64,000 bases of DNA from the NCBI GenBank assembly GCA_012064415.1, contig SSNU01000159.1, forward strand, positions 53,982-117,981, in the 5' to 3' direction. Made by a program: the position numbers and the translations under genes. Of this stretch, positions 1-12,059 are shown in pieces. Each line of letters opens with the position of its first letter. Position 1 is the stretch's first letter. The notes below the pieces were generated by a model, which searched no databases, had not been told where the DNA came from, and was given only the letters and a program-made list of their open reading frames with translations. The DNA comes from Gyrodactylus bullatarudis. Taxonomy: Eukaryota; Platyhelminthes; Monogenea; Gyrodactylidea; Gyrodactylidae.

Positions 1-169
1 ACTTATATGAACTCATTTTATTATGTATATCAGATTCTATATGTTAAATTTAATCTCTTTAATAATGTTATGATTTCAAAAAAAATAATAATAATAATAA
101 TTTATAGTTCTATCAGAAAAGTCGGTCCTAATATGAGGTTAAAAATTTCACCCTAGCCTATGAAAATGT

Positions 170-243
170 AGATCAAATTCGATTTCTTGATTTAAAAAAT
201 TTACAATTTGAATTGAACCCATCTTCAAATTAACTAGGTGAAT
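170..243. repeat. Relic right end of a TA foldback element (subfamily A)
   Basis: The stretch resembles the right terminal arm of the palindromic elements described at 55401-56135: a 'gatcaaattcgatttcttga' block, then 'cccatcttcaaattaacta'. It is diverged, and I see no matching left arm. Confidence 0.45.
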
Positions 244-354
244 TTTCCATAGTATCGGACTGAAATTTTTATTTTTGAAATCGAACATTTTTATTTATAT
301 ACAAAACTATAAAGATTAATGATTGTACAAATAAGTGAAGAGAGAGAGAGTGTG

Positions 355-425
355 CCCGGTGTGGGAGGGTTTGTACCTGGGACCGTCAGTGAGAGGTGAG
401 GGAGATACCACTACGCCACACCGGG
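355..425 (-). repeat. tRNA-like (Val-like) sequence, probable SINE head or tRNA pseudogene
   Basis: Read on the minus strand this is a 71-nt unit. Its ends, CCCGGTGTGG and CCACACCGGG, are perfectly complementary and include a 7-bp acceptor-like stem. It contains TGGCGTAGTGG, a good Pol III A box, and GGTACAAACCC, a diverged B box (consensus GGTTCGANTCC). The central part resembles animal tRNA-Val, but the anticodon arm does not fold into a 5-bp stem with a 7-nt loop, so a working tRNA is unlikely. A purine microsatellite (gagagagagag) adjoins it. A tRNA-derived SINE or a decayed tRNA are both possible. Confidence 0.45.
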
Positions 426-429
426 TAAT

Positions 430-2226
430 TTAAAAGTAATTTTTATTTTTCAATCTCTATAATGAGATCTGAAATAGATTCATCTATTTTAAAATGTAGA
501 ATTGAGATTTTATAAAATTGTTCATTTAAATTATTACCGCATCAATCAAACCATCAGTATAGAGTAGACGCCTCTCTCTCAAAACCCAAGCAAAATGTAG
601 CAAGGGTAATTTATCACACACTGTGTAGAATTATAATTCCATTTCTCACTCTTCAAATGTGTGAATAAAGATGAGAGATGAAGAATTTTTCATCCAACGT
701 TGGTATTAAACTGACCAGCATTATGCAATTCTCGAATGGCAAAAACTTTTATTTTCAATGAATCCCTTTACTACATCTCTACACGTTTTGAGTTAAAACT
801 TATTCTGTTCTGCCCATATTGAAAATTAATGGGGAGGTGCACTTTGATTTTATGGAAAAAGCTTTTATTTTTTACAAATTCATTAATTTAGTTAATGCGT
901 AAAATTTTACTTTGCATAGGCATTTTAATCAATTGTTATTTCCCCTATCGAGGGACATTGAGAAACTTTGCAATACAATGATTTTGTCATTTTAAACATT
1001 CTTCGTTCAATTCAATAAATTTGGTTTTCGATATTCACAAATAGTTATTTGAATAATCGCCATGGCTTGGAGAAATTTGATGACATCGTTTCTAGAAATT
1101 CCAGGATAATAGTCGGCTCTTTAATCATGGCTTCCTTTGATAAATCATTGCATTTATCTAACGAAGAGTTTAATTCTTGCCGTTCAAAGTTTTTAAGTTA
1201 TTTTCAATGAAATCTAAATATCTAATTTTTATTATAAGCAAAAAACATATAATAAATACATAACTACTTCTAAGTATATTTGTAAAGTAATATTGTATTA
1301 TTTCACATAAGAGAAAAATATTTTAGCTTCTATCACGAGAAAGATGGCCGAAATCAAATTCAGCAAATTTTATGTTTCATACATCGTTCTAGTTCAGATT
1401 CTAACCCTGGCTAGAGATGAAAATTTTGCGAAATCTATCTCTACTACTTAACATGGTTCTTATCAGTGCTTCATGGTCATATACAAGAAGATTCATTTGA
1501 TAAATATTATTTTATTCAAACTTTTGGTTTACATCAAAGATTACCCAATAGTAATATTAATCGTCTTTGACAGAATGCGAGTTTTAAATATTAAATCAAC
1601 TTGATAACATTCATTAAGAATTATGTATTTTTGATATTAGAATAGTTTCATTTGTAAAAATAATAAAAAAATTGTAGAATCAGATTGAATTGAATAGGTA
1701 AGGACTCTTTAAGAGGTGAAAGAGATTAAACAAAAAGGAATTTTGTTGAAATTGAGGTGAATTTTGAACGTATTCGTTGTTGGTCAGGGATAACAGAGAG
1801 AATGATCAGTGAGTGTAATATGGAAAGGAAACTCTTCCAATTTTCCTCCTTTTTAATTCAGTCAATTCTTGATTGGCAAGGTTAACTGCTACAGATAGGA
1901 CACACACGTTGAAAATAAAAAGCAAAATATCAAGACTTTTTCATAATTCGAGTCAAGGTTATTCTTGTTTTAAGCTGAGACAAATGTACAGTTTGTAATA
2001 TAGTAAACAAGGGAGTCATCTGTTTAGATAAAATTAAAAACCTCTTGAGTAGTTTGTTGTATTTTTTGGCATTACATTCTTTGGATAAGGACTCATGAGT
2101 GTAATTTCAAATGTAAAATTGTTTGTTTTAGTGTGTGTCTACAGTCTCTGAGTGAGGTTGGAGACAGATTGGGGCAATTAATGCGAGGAAAGGGGAGATG
2201 GTGTAACAAGAAATCTATATATCTAT
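430..2226. other. AT-rich stretch with no recognised gene
   Basis: No ORF with family resemblance was found. The part next to position 2226 should be the 3' UTR of the Ral gene, which is on the minus strand. The rest is AT-rich intergenic sequence. Confidence 0.5.
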
Positions 2227-5200
2227 TTAGAGGAGGGTGCATTTAAATTTCCTCCTCTTCTTTTTGTTGGGATTATTCGGTCTGGAGTCGTTAACATCGA
2301 CTTGATTCTTTCGCCTCTCCAGGAGGGCTCGTGTCAAATCTTCAAAAATTTTGTTAACATGCAAGTTATTCTTCGCAGAAGTCTCAACGTAGGGTACATT
2401 GATTTTGGCAGCATACTCTTGGGCTTTTTCCGTGGAGACTTGGCGTGTTGTTAGATCACACTTGTTGCCGACTAACAGCATTGGCGGATTCTGATCATCC
2501 TTGATACGGGTTATTGATTCACGACACTCTTCTATGTGATTAAAACTGTCGATATCAGATACAGAAAAGACCAACATGAAACCTTCCCCACTACGATAGT
2601 AGACATCACGAATTGCCATAAAGTCTTCTTGGCCTAAAAAGGAAAATGAAAAATTTCTAATTTGAATGGAAATTTAAATAATACATAAAAAGAGGGATTA
2701 TAATTATCAAAACTAGCTCAATGTAGTGAAATTGGAATTTACTGCTTCCATTTTGACTGTAATCTTGACCAGATTTTCTGTATATTCAAGACTGAGGTCA
2801 ATACTAAATTTATAGATGGATTTGAAGAGCACTGCTTGTATAAAAAGATGTTGATAAGGTAAATTGAAAATTGGTTAGAAATTAATCAGCTATGAATAGT
2901 TTATTGTGACAACTTTAAAGTTTAGAATTCATTTTTCTATTTGTTATTGAATTTCATAGGGACACTTTATTTGGCTAACAGAAAGAGAAAATTATTAAAA
3001 CAATTAACTCTACATAATTGCCTGAAGAGAAGAAAGATCCCCTAGATACATCAGCCTATTCCTTACACATCACAAAAATGTTCTTTATCAAGTCATGAGA
3101 GTGATTGAACCTATAAGAGGATCCCGATTTTGTTAATAATTATGTGCATAAATATCTAGCCAGTATATAAGAGTCTGAGGAGAACAGGTGAAAAGCTTTA
3201 TTACTGATTATTCACTTCCAATTCTCATAATAAATTTTGCATTAGTGTCAGAATAAGAAGTTTGGAGATTGTTCTGTACATTTCAGGTGGATTTTATATG
3301 GATGACACCTTCATAGTTATAAATAATAATCAAAATTGTGATAATTTATTAACAGAATTTAACCAGGCACACAGTCAGATGAAATTCACAGTCGAGAAAG
3401 AAAACGACAACAGTCTATTGTTCCTGGATGTGAAACTATAGAGAAACGAAGATGGATCCATAACCAGAGATGTCGACAGGAAGGACAAATTAACCGGAAA
3501 GTTGCCCAATTTTAATTCTTTTGTACCAATGAAGGTGAAACGAGGGTTGATAACAGCACACGCCAAAAGGACCCGTAGAATCGTTTCAGAATCAGCAAGG
3601 GAGAGCGAATTAGAAAATCTGATCAGAATTTTCCTATCAAAAGACTATCCAATTGAATTAATCAATGATCGTCTGTCTAAACTCTACACGCCAAAAAGAA
3701 AGCCGAATCAAAAAGAAGGCGAGACCGTAACTCTGACCGTACCTTTCAAAGGTGACAAAATTGCAGCTATCTTCCAAAAGAAAATTAACCTAGTGATAAC
3801 CTACTTTCCGGTGAAACATACCCAAATGGCAATCTAAGGACTATCTTCACAACACAAAAATTGTTCAACAACTCATCAAAGGACAAAATAGATATATCCT
3901 CAAGAAGAGCCATGTGATCTACAAATTCAAATGCCCATGTGAATCGGTGTACATTGAACAATGAGTACCGACATCTTTTCGGTGTGGGCGGACTTTCATC
4001 ACTTTCATTGGGAATGTATGAGGGACTGGCGGGTTTAACATCTTCTGGCTGCCTTTTGACAGGTCTCTTCGGAGTTGAAGTGTTGATAACTGGACTTGGG
4101 GTGACTGAAAGAATCGTCAACATTTTGAACGAGATAGATGAAGATAAATAAGATTTCCTTGTATAAAGGCGTGATGAATTTTGATCCTTCAGAAAATTGA
4201 AGGCCTTTTCTGGAAGATGAATTTTGCAGTTGCACTTATTGAGCTTCAGGTAACAACCACAAGAAGACATAGGAAACAACTGCGAGAACAATTGGTCAAA
4301 AGGCTTTCAGCTGCTTCGAAGTTTTTTACGAATATTGTCAAATTTTTCATATCTATGAAATGCAGCATCAAGCGTGACAGTTAGTAAGCCGATTTCATGA
4401 TACAATTGCTCTACCACCTTTAAAACAGCTCGGATTGGGGCGATATTCTTCTGACTCTTGTAAATTTCTTTTCCACTTTCAAGACGGAAAGCACGGAATA
4501 CATCTTCATTCTTTGGAAAAACAGTTTCGAGAGCCTTTGGTTGACTCATTGATAAATTCAAATCTGAAATTTCAGCTAATTTGGCCTCTTTTTCAGTGAT
4601 ACAAGTTAGTTTCTTGGGCATTGTAGTGTGTATTAACAATGAAAGCGTTTAAGTGATTTTCGAACAAAGTTGAATTTTAAAAAATCTTAATATTCTAAAT
4701 TAATATGAGGTATGTTTTGAAACAAATTCAAATTTAATTTCTCACCAAAACTTTAAATGAAGAAAAGATGGTCACAATGTTCGAGCTTTCTTGATAATTC
4801 AACTGGCGACTCTCAAACCAAAATGGACTGAATAAATGGAATAACATTGCGGAGAAGAGATTTGCTTTTTAAATATATTTTCTGTGGGTATTTTACATGC
4901 TTTTTCTCTAGTTACTACTCGTTGATAGATTACATAAATTGTTATAGGTCTATTTGACATATAACAAGGCGAATCGAAGATAGAATTGATGAACATCTAT
5001 AAAAGGGTCAAACTGCTGTTAGAGAACATTTAAAACCATGTAATGCCCCCAAAACTTTGAAATACTTTACAAACCATCAGGGAAAAACGGTAACATCTTA
5101 TCAATCAACACAAACCAAGCCTATGCGTCCAAAAAAATCATGTGAATCCAATGAGCTTACCCAAGCCAAGAGAAAGAAATCCACCAGCATCCCAACCCCC

Positions 5201-7485
5201 TCCAAAGAAGATAAGACGAGAACATGTAGAAATAAATTCACAAATAACACAGTTCTTCACGGCAACTCAATAGTTACCATAATTTTATTAACACTTTTTG
5301 AAATTTTTTCTTTCTAAAATTTTTCACTGTAATTATTATCACCTGAAATGTACAGAACATTTGCCTTCAAACTTTAACAGTTCTTACCTGGAAGATTGTA
5401 AATCTAGACCAATAAGGTCTTGTTTATTATTTGTAAAACTTATATTTATATGGCATGTATCACAATGATGAGTATGAGTGAAAATTTGATAATTTTTTGA
5501 TTTCATTGAGGAATTTTTGATTTTTTTCAAATTTATTAAATAAATTTTACCATCTAGAAATATTTCAATCGAAAATCAAATTAGCCAAGCATATGTTGCA
5601 AAAAAGTTTTAAAAAAAGTACATCTAATTGACATATGTGGACCAAAATATTAAGCCTGAATATTTTTGTAAAAAAATATTTCTAACTACTACAAATTACA
5701 CACCATCAAGTAGCTTGTTTAATCTTCCCAAAAAGAGTAGGACCAAAAGGTCAGTTAGAATCAGAAATTTATTAAGAAATTCTTAAAATTGTGTCGACAC
5801 AAACTTCGAAAGGGTTGGAAAATGTAGCCAGATAGTTTTATAAATATATATTGATTTCGGAATAAAAATACTATGAAATAGGGTCTGGGTTGAATAGAAG
5901 TGTTTAATATACAAAAATTCTAAACTTGATCATCAAACAGTATTGAATTGTATTCAAGGTTAAGCGGTTTCCCTTAAAGAAAATATTGAAATATGTTCCA
6001 AAATTTATATATAGAAGGAACCCTCCTAAAGAGGAGAGACTATTCAATCGTTTCAAGAATTTCAGAGATAGTTATGCTGTTTATTTATTATGAGAGAGGA
6101 AGATATTAAAGCAATGAAACCAAGGTGATTTTCCATTTCATTTGTAAAAGACAACTGAGAGTTGATAATAACCCAAATGACGAAGAGGATGATCGTTGCT
6201 TGAAGTAAAAATCTGTCATTAGACTTGAAATAAAGACTTAAACTAAAGAAAATCCAAGTGTATTGATTTAGAAAAAATAAATAAACAATTTAGCCTATTA
6301 TCTAATCTGAAATAAGTGTAGATTTAATGGAAATCATTGCCACGTTAAGAAACTTATGGGAATGCTTTAGATTAATTTTGTTTTGATTTGTTAGTTAAGA
6401 TTCATAACTTGAGACTCAGAACTATTTTCTCAAATTCCAAGGTTAATTTTAAATACAGATGAGTTACATTATTGTTTAAATAATTAATGAATAACTAACC
6501 TGCTGTATCAAGAATGTCTATAATCCTAACTTCATTGTCAAGTTCGTAGTTTTTTCTGTATGAATCAGCTTTTGTTGGCTCATAGTCTTCAATAAACTAA
6601 AGGAAGAATAGTTTTAAACATGTAATTTAAAGATATTTTAACAACAAAACTTACTTCCCCATACATGAACTGAAGGGTTAAGGCACTTTTCCCAACACCA
6701 CCAGCGCCAGCCATAATGATTTTATGAGCTGTCGTCATATTTGATCTGACCAATCTTTTAGTCTTTTTATTATTTGGTTTACTATTATTGACGGATTTTT
6801 TATCAGCCGAGACTGAATTCGAAAGACTTTGCCTTGGTGTATCAGGACTGTTAGGTAACAAAGGATGTATATCTGAAATGTTTTTATTAATGTTATTCTT
6901 GGAATTAGAAAGAGGATCTCTAAGGGTTGGTTTGAAAACCGACTCATCCATAGTTTCAGGATCAGGCTGAAAAATACCGGGTTTTGCCTTACTTTCAAGG
7001 TTATCAACATTTTTCGATGCAACATTCAAATTAAAATTATTAGAGTTGTTAATTTTATTGTTCTCTTGTTTAGAAAATTCGTTATTTTTAGCTGTATTAA
7101 TAAGATTGATAAGTTCACGTTGAATTGCTGGTGAAGTATGAGCTGTATTTGTGATATTCAAAGAAGAGGGATCGACTGTATTTCTTAAGGTGGGAATGAA
7201 TTTTTCTGTAATTTCAACGCCATCCAAGTACAAATGTTCCTTGGAAATTATCGGAGAAATAAGTTTAAATGCACTGACTTTCCTTTCCAAATTTTGAAAT
7301 TTACTATTAACATTATCAAGATTATGGGCAGAAATCGAGGGATCTTTAGACTCTGTATTATTTTTTATGTCGGTATTAGAAAGTTTGCGATTATCTAATT
7401 GATTAGGACCATCTATATTTCTAGGAGGAAGTTTTGGTTGTAGACTAGAGTTTGATTTAAGAGTTTGAATTGAGTCATTATTCAT
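2227..7485 (-). CDS. Ral: Ral-type small GTPase with long N-terminal extension
   Basis: Three exons on the minus strand: 7485-6655, 6596-6500 and 2633-2227, with GT-AG introns of 58 bp and 3.9 kb. The spliced product is 444 residues. Residues 253 to about 420 form a Ras-superfamily G domain: P-loop GAGGVGKS (260-267), DTAGQE switch II, NKCD and ETSAK. The effector segment [11 protein letters not shown] is diagnostic of Ral (Ras has YDPTIEDSYRK). The C-terminus has a polybasic KKKRRKFK and a CTLL CaaX box; the final Leu predicts geranylgeranylation and membrane anchoring. Ral acts through exocyst and RalBP1 effectors in secretion and endocytosis (family knowledge). The oddity is about 250 Asn/Ser-rich residues before the G domain; ordinary Ral has roughly a dozen. 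That stretch is open without stops, so I kept the upstream start, but Met250 (codon at 6738-6736) would give a standard-length Ral. A short 5'-UTR intron (gtgagt at 7565-7560) is possible. Confidence 0.92.
3275..3963 (+). mobile_element. Penelope-like element, 5'-truncated reverse transcriptase fragment
   Basis: Translation in the plus direction gives GFYMDDTF, the YxDD catalytic motif. It is followed by a PLE-type thumb: SLLFLDVKL, an in-frame stop at about 3439, then [14 protein letters not shown], and finally the linker to the endonuclease ending [10 protein letters not shown] near 3961. Sequence upstream of the YMDD is missing. The element lies antisense to Ral inside Ral intron 2. It is interrupted at about 3963 by foreign sequence and resumes near 4935. 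The stop and the truncation make it dead. Confidence 0.8.
3965..4639 (-). pseudogene. Unidentified ORF inserted in the Penelope element
   Basis: From an ATG at 4639 the minus strand reads 110 codons, meets a TGA at 4309-4307, then stays open in the same frame to about 3965, where it runs into antisense PLE sequence. The predicted chain is lysine-rich at its start ([18 protein letters not shown]), helical in the middle, and carries a Ser/Pro-rich basic tail ([16 protein letters not shown]). The inserted block replaces the junction of the PLE endonuclease, so it arrived after the PLE. The spacing of hydrophobic residues around the stop ([14 protein letters not shown]) faintly recalls the Cdt1 fold, but I do not assert that. 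A retroposed or captured host-gene piece is likely; I saw no poly(A) tract at its 3' side. Confidence 0.45.
4935..5500 (+). mobile_element. Penelope-like element: GIY-YIG endonuclease remnant and 3' tail
   Basis: Continues the PLE broken at 3963. Plus-strand translation shows [11 protein letters not shown], a stop, then [13 protein letters not shown] and [14 protein letters not shown], the conserved second half of the PLE GIY-YIG endonuclease. The Lys/Ser-rich C-terminus ends at 5315. The following 3' UTR (about 5220-5460) matches 54010-54290 on the opposite strand, including the stretch 'caactcaatagttaccata'. The tail ends in a degenerate hammerhead motif. Confidence 0.75.
5448..5500 (+). 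ncRNA. Degenerate hammerhead ribozyme of a Penelope-like element
   Basis: A GGCAT loop segment (5452-5456) precedes ATGATGA (the core C has become A) and GAAA (5480-5483). It aligns with the intact-looking motif on the minus strand at 53945-54005. The core C-to-A change and the lack of a clear stem III predict that it is inactive. Confidence 0.5.
5500..6499. other. Rest of Ral intron 2, nothing recognised
   Basis: AT-rich intronic sequence without a coding signal or clear repeat structure. It ends at the Ral exon 2 donor (gttagt on the minus strand at 6499). Confidence 0.5.
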
Positions 7486-7653
7486 ATTAAAGTAATCAGG
7501 ATTATACTTACAAAGATAAAATTATTCTATAATTTACGAGAAAAAGAAAGGAATAAAACACTCACCTTGGTTCCTAAATCGCCAGGTCGAATTTTTTATT
7601 GAATTTAAACAAGATTTTATGAGGTTAAGTTTTTTTGAGTGTTTTAATACATA
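7486..7653. promoter_or_regulatory. Shared divergent promoter region of Ral and CoA synthase
   Basis: Only 168 bp separate the two start codons, which face away from each other. Both 5' UTRs and both core promoters must therefore sit here, unless there are further upstream 5' exons. I see no clear TATA box. A gtgagt donor with a 'ttatag' acceptor on the Ral strand (7565 to about 7526) could mark a very short 5'-UTR intron. Confidence 0.5.
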
Positions 7654-10555
7654 ATGATTTCAAATTGTTTGTTAGTAATCAATAAAAATGTTAGTCTTGA
7701 TCATCTTTTAAGGTGCTTATACTTAGAGAACTTTACTCATTTGTACTTTTACTTCAAACCTGATATTTTGCTCAAGAAAAAAGACATAATCAATGACTAT
7801 TTCTGTAAATATCAAAAGAACTATCCAAACACTGATTTTCGATTGATTCCCCCAGGTAAAATTCAAAACTTGTGCCAGTCTTTTAAGACCATATACACTG
7901 ACAATCGTGATACAATTCCTAAGCAGATCCTCTCTTCTTCAAATGAGCTTATACAAATAGACTGTGATGAAAAAAATTTTATTGAAAAATGTTTAAAATT
8001 ATATGATTATCCTTGTGTCGGTGGGACATTCGATAGGTTACATTCCGGTCATAAACTTTTATTGACAATGTCTGCAGTTTCTACAAAGTCAAAAATCATG
8101 ATTGGCTTAACCTCAGAAGAATTGCTTGAAAAAAAGTTTCTTAGTCAAATAATTTACTCCTATCATCAGAGAGAAGATGCGATTTGTGATTATCTACATT
8201 CCATAGGAATGTTGGATTCCGATTTTGATATTTTCCCCTTGAAAGATATGATGGGTCCATCTCGGGATACACCCAGTCTCGATTCGATTATTGTATCAGA
8301 AGAAACAATCAAATCTTGTTCAATAATTAACCAGGAACGAGAAAAACTTGGCTACATGCCTCTTTCAGTTGTCAAGGTAGATTTTTATTTTGATGAAAAT
8401 GACAAAACCTCAAAGATTCCTCACTTTGAAGAAGTCTACGCCAAAGTTAGTTCATCAAATCTGAGGTATAATGACCTCGGTAAACTTTTAGACAAGCCAT
8501 CTTTGACAAGAGAGAAGATTGAGAATAACATCTTTTCAATCGGAATAACTGGTTGCATTGGATCTGGGAAAAGTTCTCTTGTCAAGAAAGCTCAAACCAT
8601 GTTTAGCCAATTAAACTGTGAATCTTTTCACATGAGAACCTATGATGCAGATTCTTTTGCGAAATCAGCCTACAGGTATGTTGATTTCTCTGAAAGATTA
8701 TCTTCAATTTATAAGGATATTACCTCTTGTTTGCTGCATGAAATTCATTTAATCTATGAATATTTAAAAAAAAGTGAAAATGCCAGACCTATTTTTATAC
8801 TTAGTATCGCTTATGGCTTGATTTGATCAAAGTTTCTTAAATGAGATATTTGTTGTTTGAGAAATGGCTAAAATTTGTGACTCTTACTTACTTTCGGTAA
8901 TAAAATAAAAAATTTTAGTAAAGGAACTGAAGCTTACCACTCGGTTGTTAATCTTTTCAAAAGTAAATGTTTCGATATTCTCACGGATGATGGTTCAGAT
9001 ATTGACCACAAAAAGATTGCAAGGATCGTATTCAGTCAAAAGGAAATGCTCAATAAGCTCACGGAAATCGTTTGGCCAACAACAAAGGCAGACATCCAGA
9101 GAAAAATTTCTAATGATTTCAACGAGCTAACCAAAACCCATGGGTCTAATGTGAAACTTATTGCTCTGGTAGAGGCAGCTGTTTTATTTGAGGCAAATTG
9201 GCAATCAATGTTTGACGAGGTATTCTTTCTATTCTTATTATAATTAATTATTTGAATAATAATAAAGGTGAAGTACCCGTTTTCTATCTAACTCTGCCCA
9301 AATCTTATTTAACACCTCTACCTAAACCATGATTTTTCTTAACCAATGAGAGAACAGGGAACCTTCAAACAATGAAATTTAAGCATAGTTAATTTTTGAT
9401 TTCTAAGTAGGATTCCTGATGTGTTTCACATAAATAGCCTTAAATAATATTTTTTCAAAAATATTTTTTATGTAAAAGATTTATTTATATAAAGATCTAT
9501 CGTTTAGTATGCTTTTCAGAATTCTAGCTTCAGAAATAAGAAAGTTTAGAAATTACATTGATGAACCTTTTCAAGAATATAAGAAATCGAGATAAACAAG
9601 TATATATTTGAGTGATAAACGTTATCATAATTTTGAACCAAGTAGTTCTTCAGGGAACAGATTGATTATAACCTTGTTCGCTTGCTACCTGACTACTATG
9701 TTGTCTTCTGGCTTGTATTGGTCTATCTGTAGTAAAAGAAAGGTGTAGTATTTCTTAAAAATTAAGGATTATAAAATTTACAGTGATTGTTATAGTAATC
9801 AGAATTATTAGAGTAATAACTCTGATGATATAATTCATCACTTGAAAGAAAATAAAGATTAGAATAAACAACATTTAGATTACCCTGATAAAAATAGTTT
9901 GGACTCACACAATATTTCGAATACATGTCGTGTTCTTATTCTGGCGTTATATTGTATTTCGCCTTGTCTCTAAAGACTCCACGCCGGAGAACATAAATCA
10001 TATTTCAATGATTTAGTTCGTTTTTGTATTTTTAGCCCCTAGCAAAAGGGTATAATTTATATCGAATTAATTCAAAACTCTTAGATTTCTACTTGCAAGT
10101 TTTTTTCAAAGTTTTGATTGGGAACCTGCCTTGAGTTTTGAGCATGAAGAGGGTGTTTCCTTTCTCAAGGCTTTAATGATAACTCCTAGGAATAAGAATC
10201 GATTCTAAAATTAAAACTAAAGAAGATGTAATAATTGTAATTTATTTCTTATCCTTAGATATGGTCATGTATTATCCCCAAGGATGAAGCAATCAAACGT
10301 CATACAAGACGCTCAAATCAACTATCAAAAGATGACGCAAAGCTGAGGGTTTCCACTCAATCTGAGAACATCTCTAAAGCTACAATGAACAAAAATGGGG
10401 ATCAAGCCGACTGGTGGAGTCCGTGTCAGTTGGGTTCAACTTTTGGGCCAATCTCCATGTCGAATCGAGTATTCTCAACTCAATGGTCTCATGATGCCAC
10501 CAACTTGCAGGTTGAAAAAGCCCTCAAAGATGTCATTAATAGAAATAGATTTTGA
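7654..10555 (+). CDS. COASY: Bifunctional coenzyme A synthase (PPAT/DPCK)
   Basis: Three exons, 7654-8675, 8919-9219 and 10259-10555, joined by GT-AG introns with consistent phase; the product is 539 residues. The enzyme performs the last two steps of CoA synthesis: 4'-phosphopantetheine adenylyltransferase, then dephospho-CoA kinase. The adenylyltransferase domain shows GGTFDRLHSGH (123-133) with the HxGH nucleotidyltransferase motif, and VSSSNLR (265-271), matching the family ISSTxxR. The kinase domain starts near 293 with Walker A GCIGSGKS (300-307). It continues through exon 2 (VEAAVLFEANWQ, close to the animal IDAAVLLEAGWQ) and exon 3 (IWSCIIPKDEAIKR, LQVEKAL). Human COASY is 564 residues, so the length fits; the N-terminal region of about 115 residues is poorly conserved. 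Exon 3 carries about 26 extra residues (about 10386-10467) relative to the human kinase. It is divergent from Ral. Confidence 0.95.
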
Positions 10556-12059
10556 TTCAGATATTTTACATTGCATTGTCAAAGATTCTTTTATAACTGT
10601 CTCAGCTTGAACTGAAAACAATTGTAGATAATTTTATACAAAAAACCGATGATTCATAAATTTTGATTTTGACTTGAATTAAATCTACTTTAATAATATC
10701 CTTTTTGAATCTTTAGAACACCACTGTTTATTTAATTTTGATAAATTTCCTTTAAATTTATTGTTACAGCTTACAAATTATCTCGGCCAATCTAGCTTTT
10801 TCAGTAAGACAAAGTTATTTACACGGTGTGTCACTTAATTACTAATCATTGACTAGCCCAAACAAATTCTCATCGCCTTGAATGCCCTGTATTAAATGAA
10901 AAAAGGGGAGAGAGCTATGAGAATTCAGTCATTTCGAAAATTGCTTATTCAATCTTGATTACGCACAGTCCCAATTAGATATGGATAATCATTCTAAGTT
11001 TATCGTGCAAGTGGATTCCAGAAAATTCCAACTAAGCAATTATCATAACATCATTGCCTGAGGGTAGCCATGAATCTGACTGAATAATGCAAATAATAAT
11101 TAATTAATTTAACCATCCAGAATCGATTCATCTCTCTGATGGTTCTCATTACATCATGTTCAAGTTGATGCAAATTTGATAAATCAAATAAAAAAAATTT
11201 TTGAGATAATTTCATTAACCAACATGAATGATGTTTGCCCAATTTACCAAGGGTCATTTAAAAAAAATTGATCCAAAATGAATTCTCAAGTCTTCAAAAA
11301 CATTTGCTTTTTCCATTTCCCAACCAATCTTAACCCTAGGGTTCAGAGAACAGGTAAATTTCTCAAGCCAAAATTCAATGTAAAAATAGCTTAACCCTTG
11401 CACTGGAAATGCTTGGTTTAGCATATTCCTCAAATCAGGGTCCATTGGACTCGACACTCTCATGATTATATATTTTGAAGTCTCATAACTACAGAAAGTT
11501 CTTAATTAAATATTATTCATATTTCAGAATAGCATTGACTGCAAATTATTTGGCAGTGTTCTTGATAAGCCTTCTTTCCGCATTTCCACAAGGAACTTCT
11601 CTAGTTGCCCTTTGTCTCTTGGACAAAATGCACAACGAGCTTTGGTTAACGGAATAATTTTTTTGTTTTTTAAACGGAGGATCTACTGGTATGAGCTCGT
11701 CTCGAGTAATTCCCATGAGTTTTTAATAACCACTTTTATTATGAATAAACTATGACTATTTAAGCTAAATTATTTCACTAAGAAGTTATGAAAATCTGAA
11801 AATTTTCAAAGTTACACGCAGAATTCGGAAATGTGGTCACCTTGAAGTTATCTCTTGCTATAAAAAGTTAGTCTTTTTCAGCGTCTAAAATTGATATTTT
11901 TTGAGACAATATCTCCTAAACTAAAATTTGGGTTTTTGAAAAAAATACATATTCGTTATCAGCAGATACTGGAACAAAATTTTCAATCTCAGTGATATCC
12001 CATGAAAAATTTTCTCTGGGCCTTCAGAAATTTCCCTGCATTCCGTTAGTAGATCATTT
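10556..12059. other. Intergenic stretch, no convincing gene
   Basis: Short ORFs occur on the minus strand (11051-11463 and about 11540-11660, including an RCAFCPRDK stretch), but they are broken and match no family I recognise. They may be decayed transposon coding sequence. Confidence 0.4.

Noticed and set aside
3965..4639. Cdt1-like licensing factor
   Set aside because: Only loose spacing of hydrophobic residues is similar; no motif is strong enough to name it.
9815..9850. CTGATGATATAATTC near 9821 as another hammerhead
   Set aside because: No stem II with GAAA at the required distance and no closing stems.
11051..11660. Broken minus-strand ORFs with an RCAFCPRDK stretch suggesting a piggyBac zinc-binding tail
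   Set aside because: The following cysteine/histidine pattern is absent and frames are interrupted; too weak to call.
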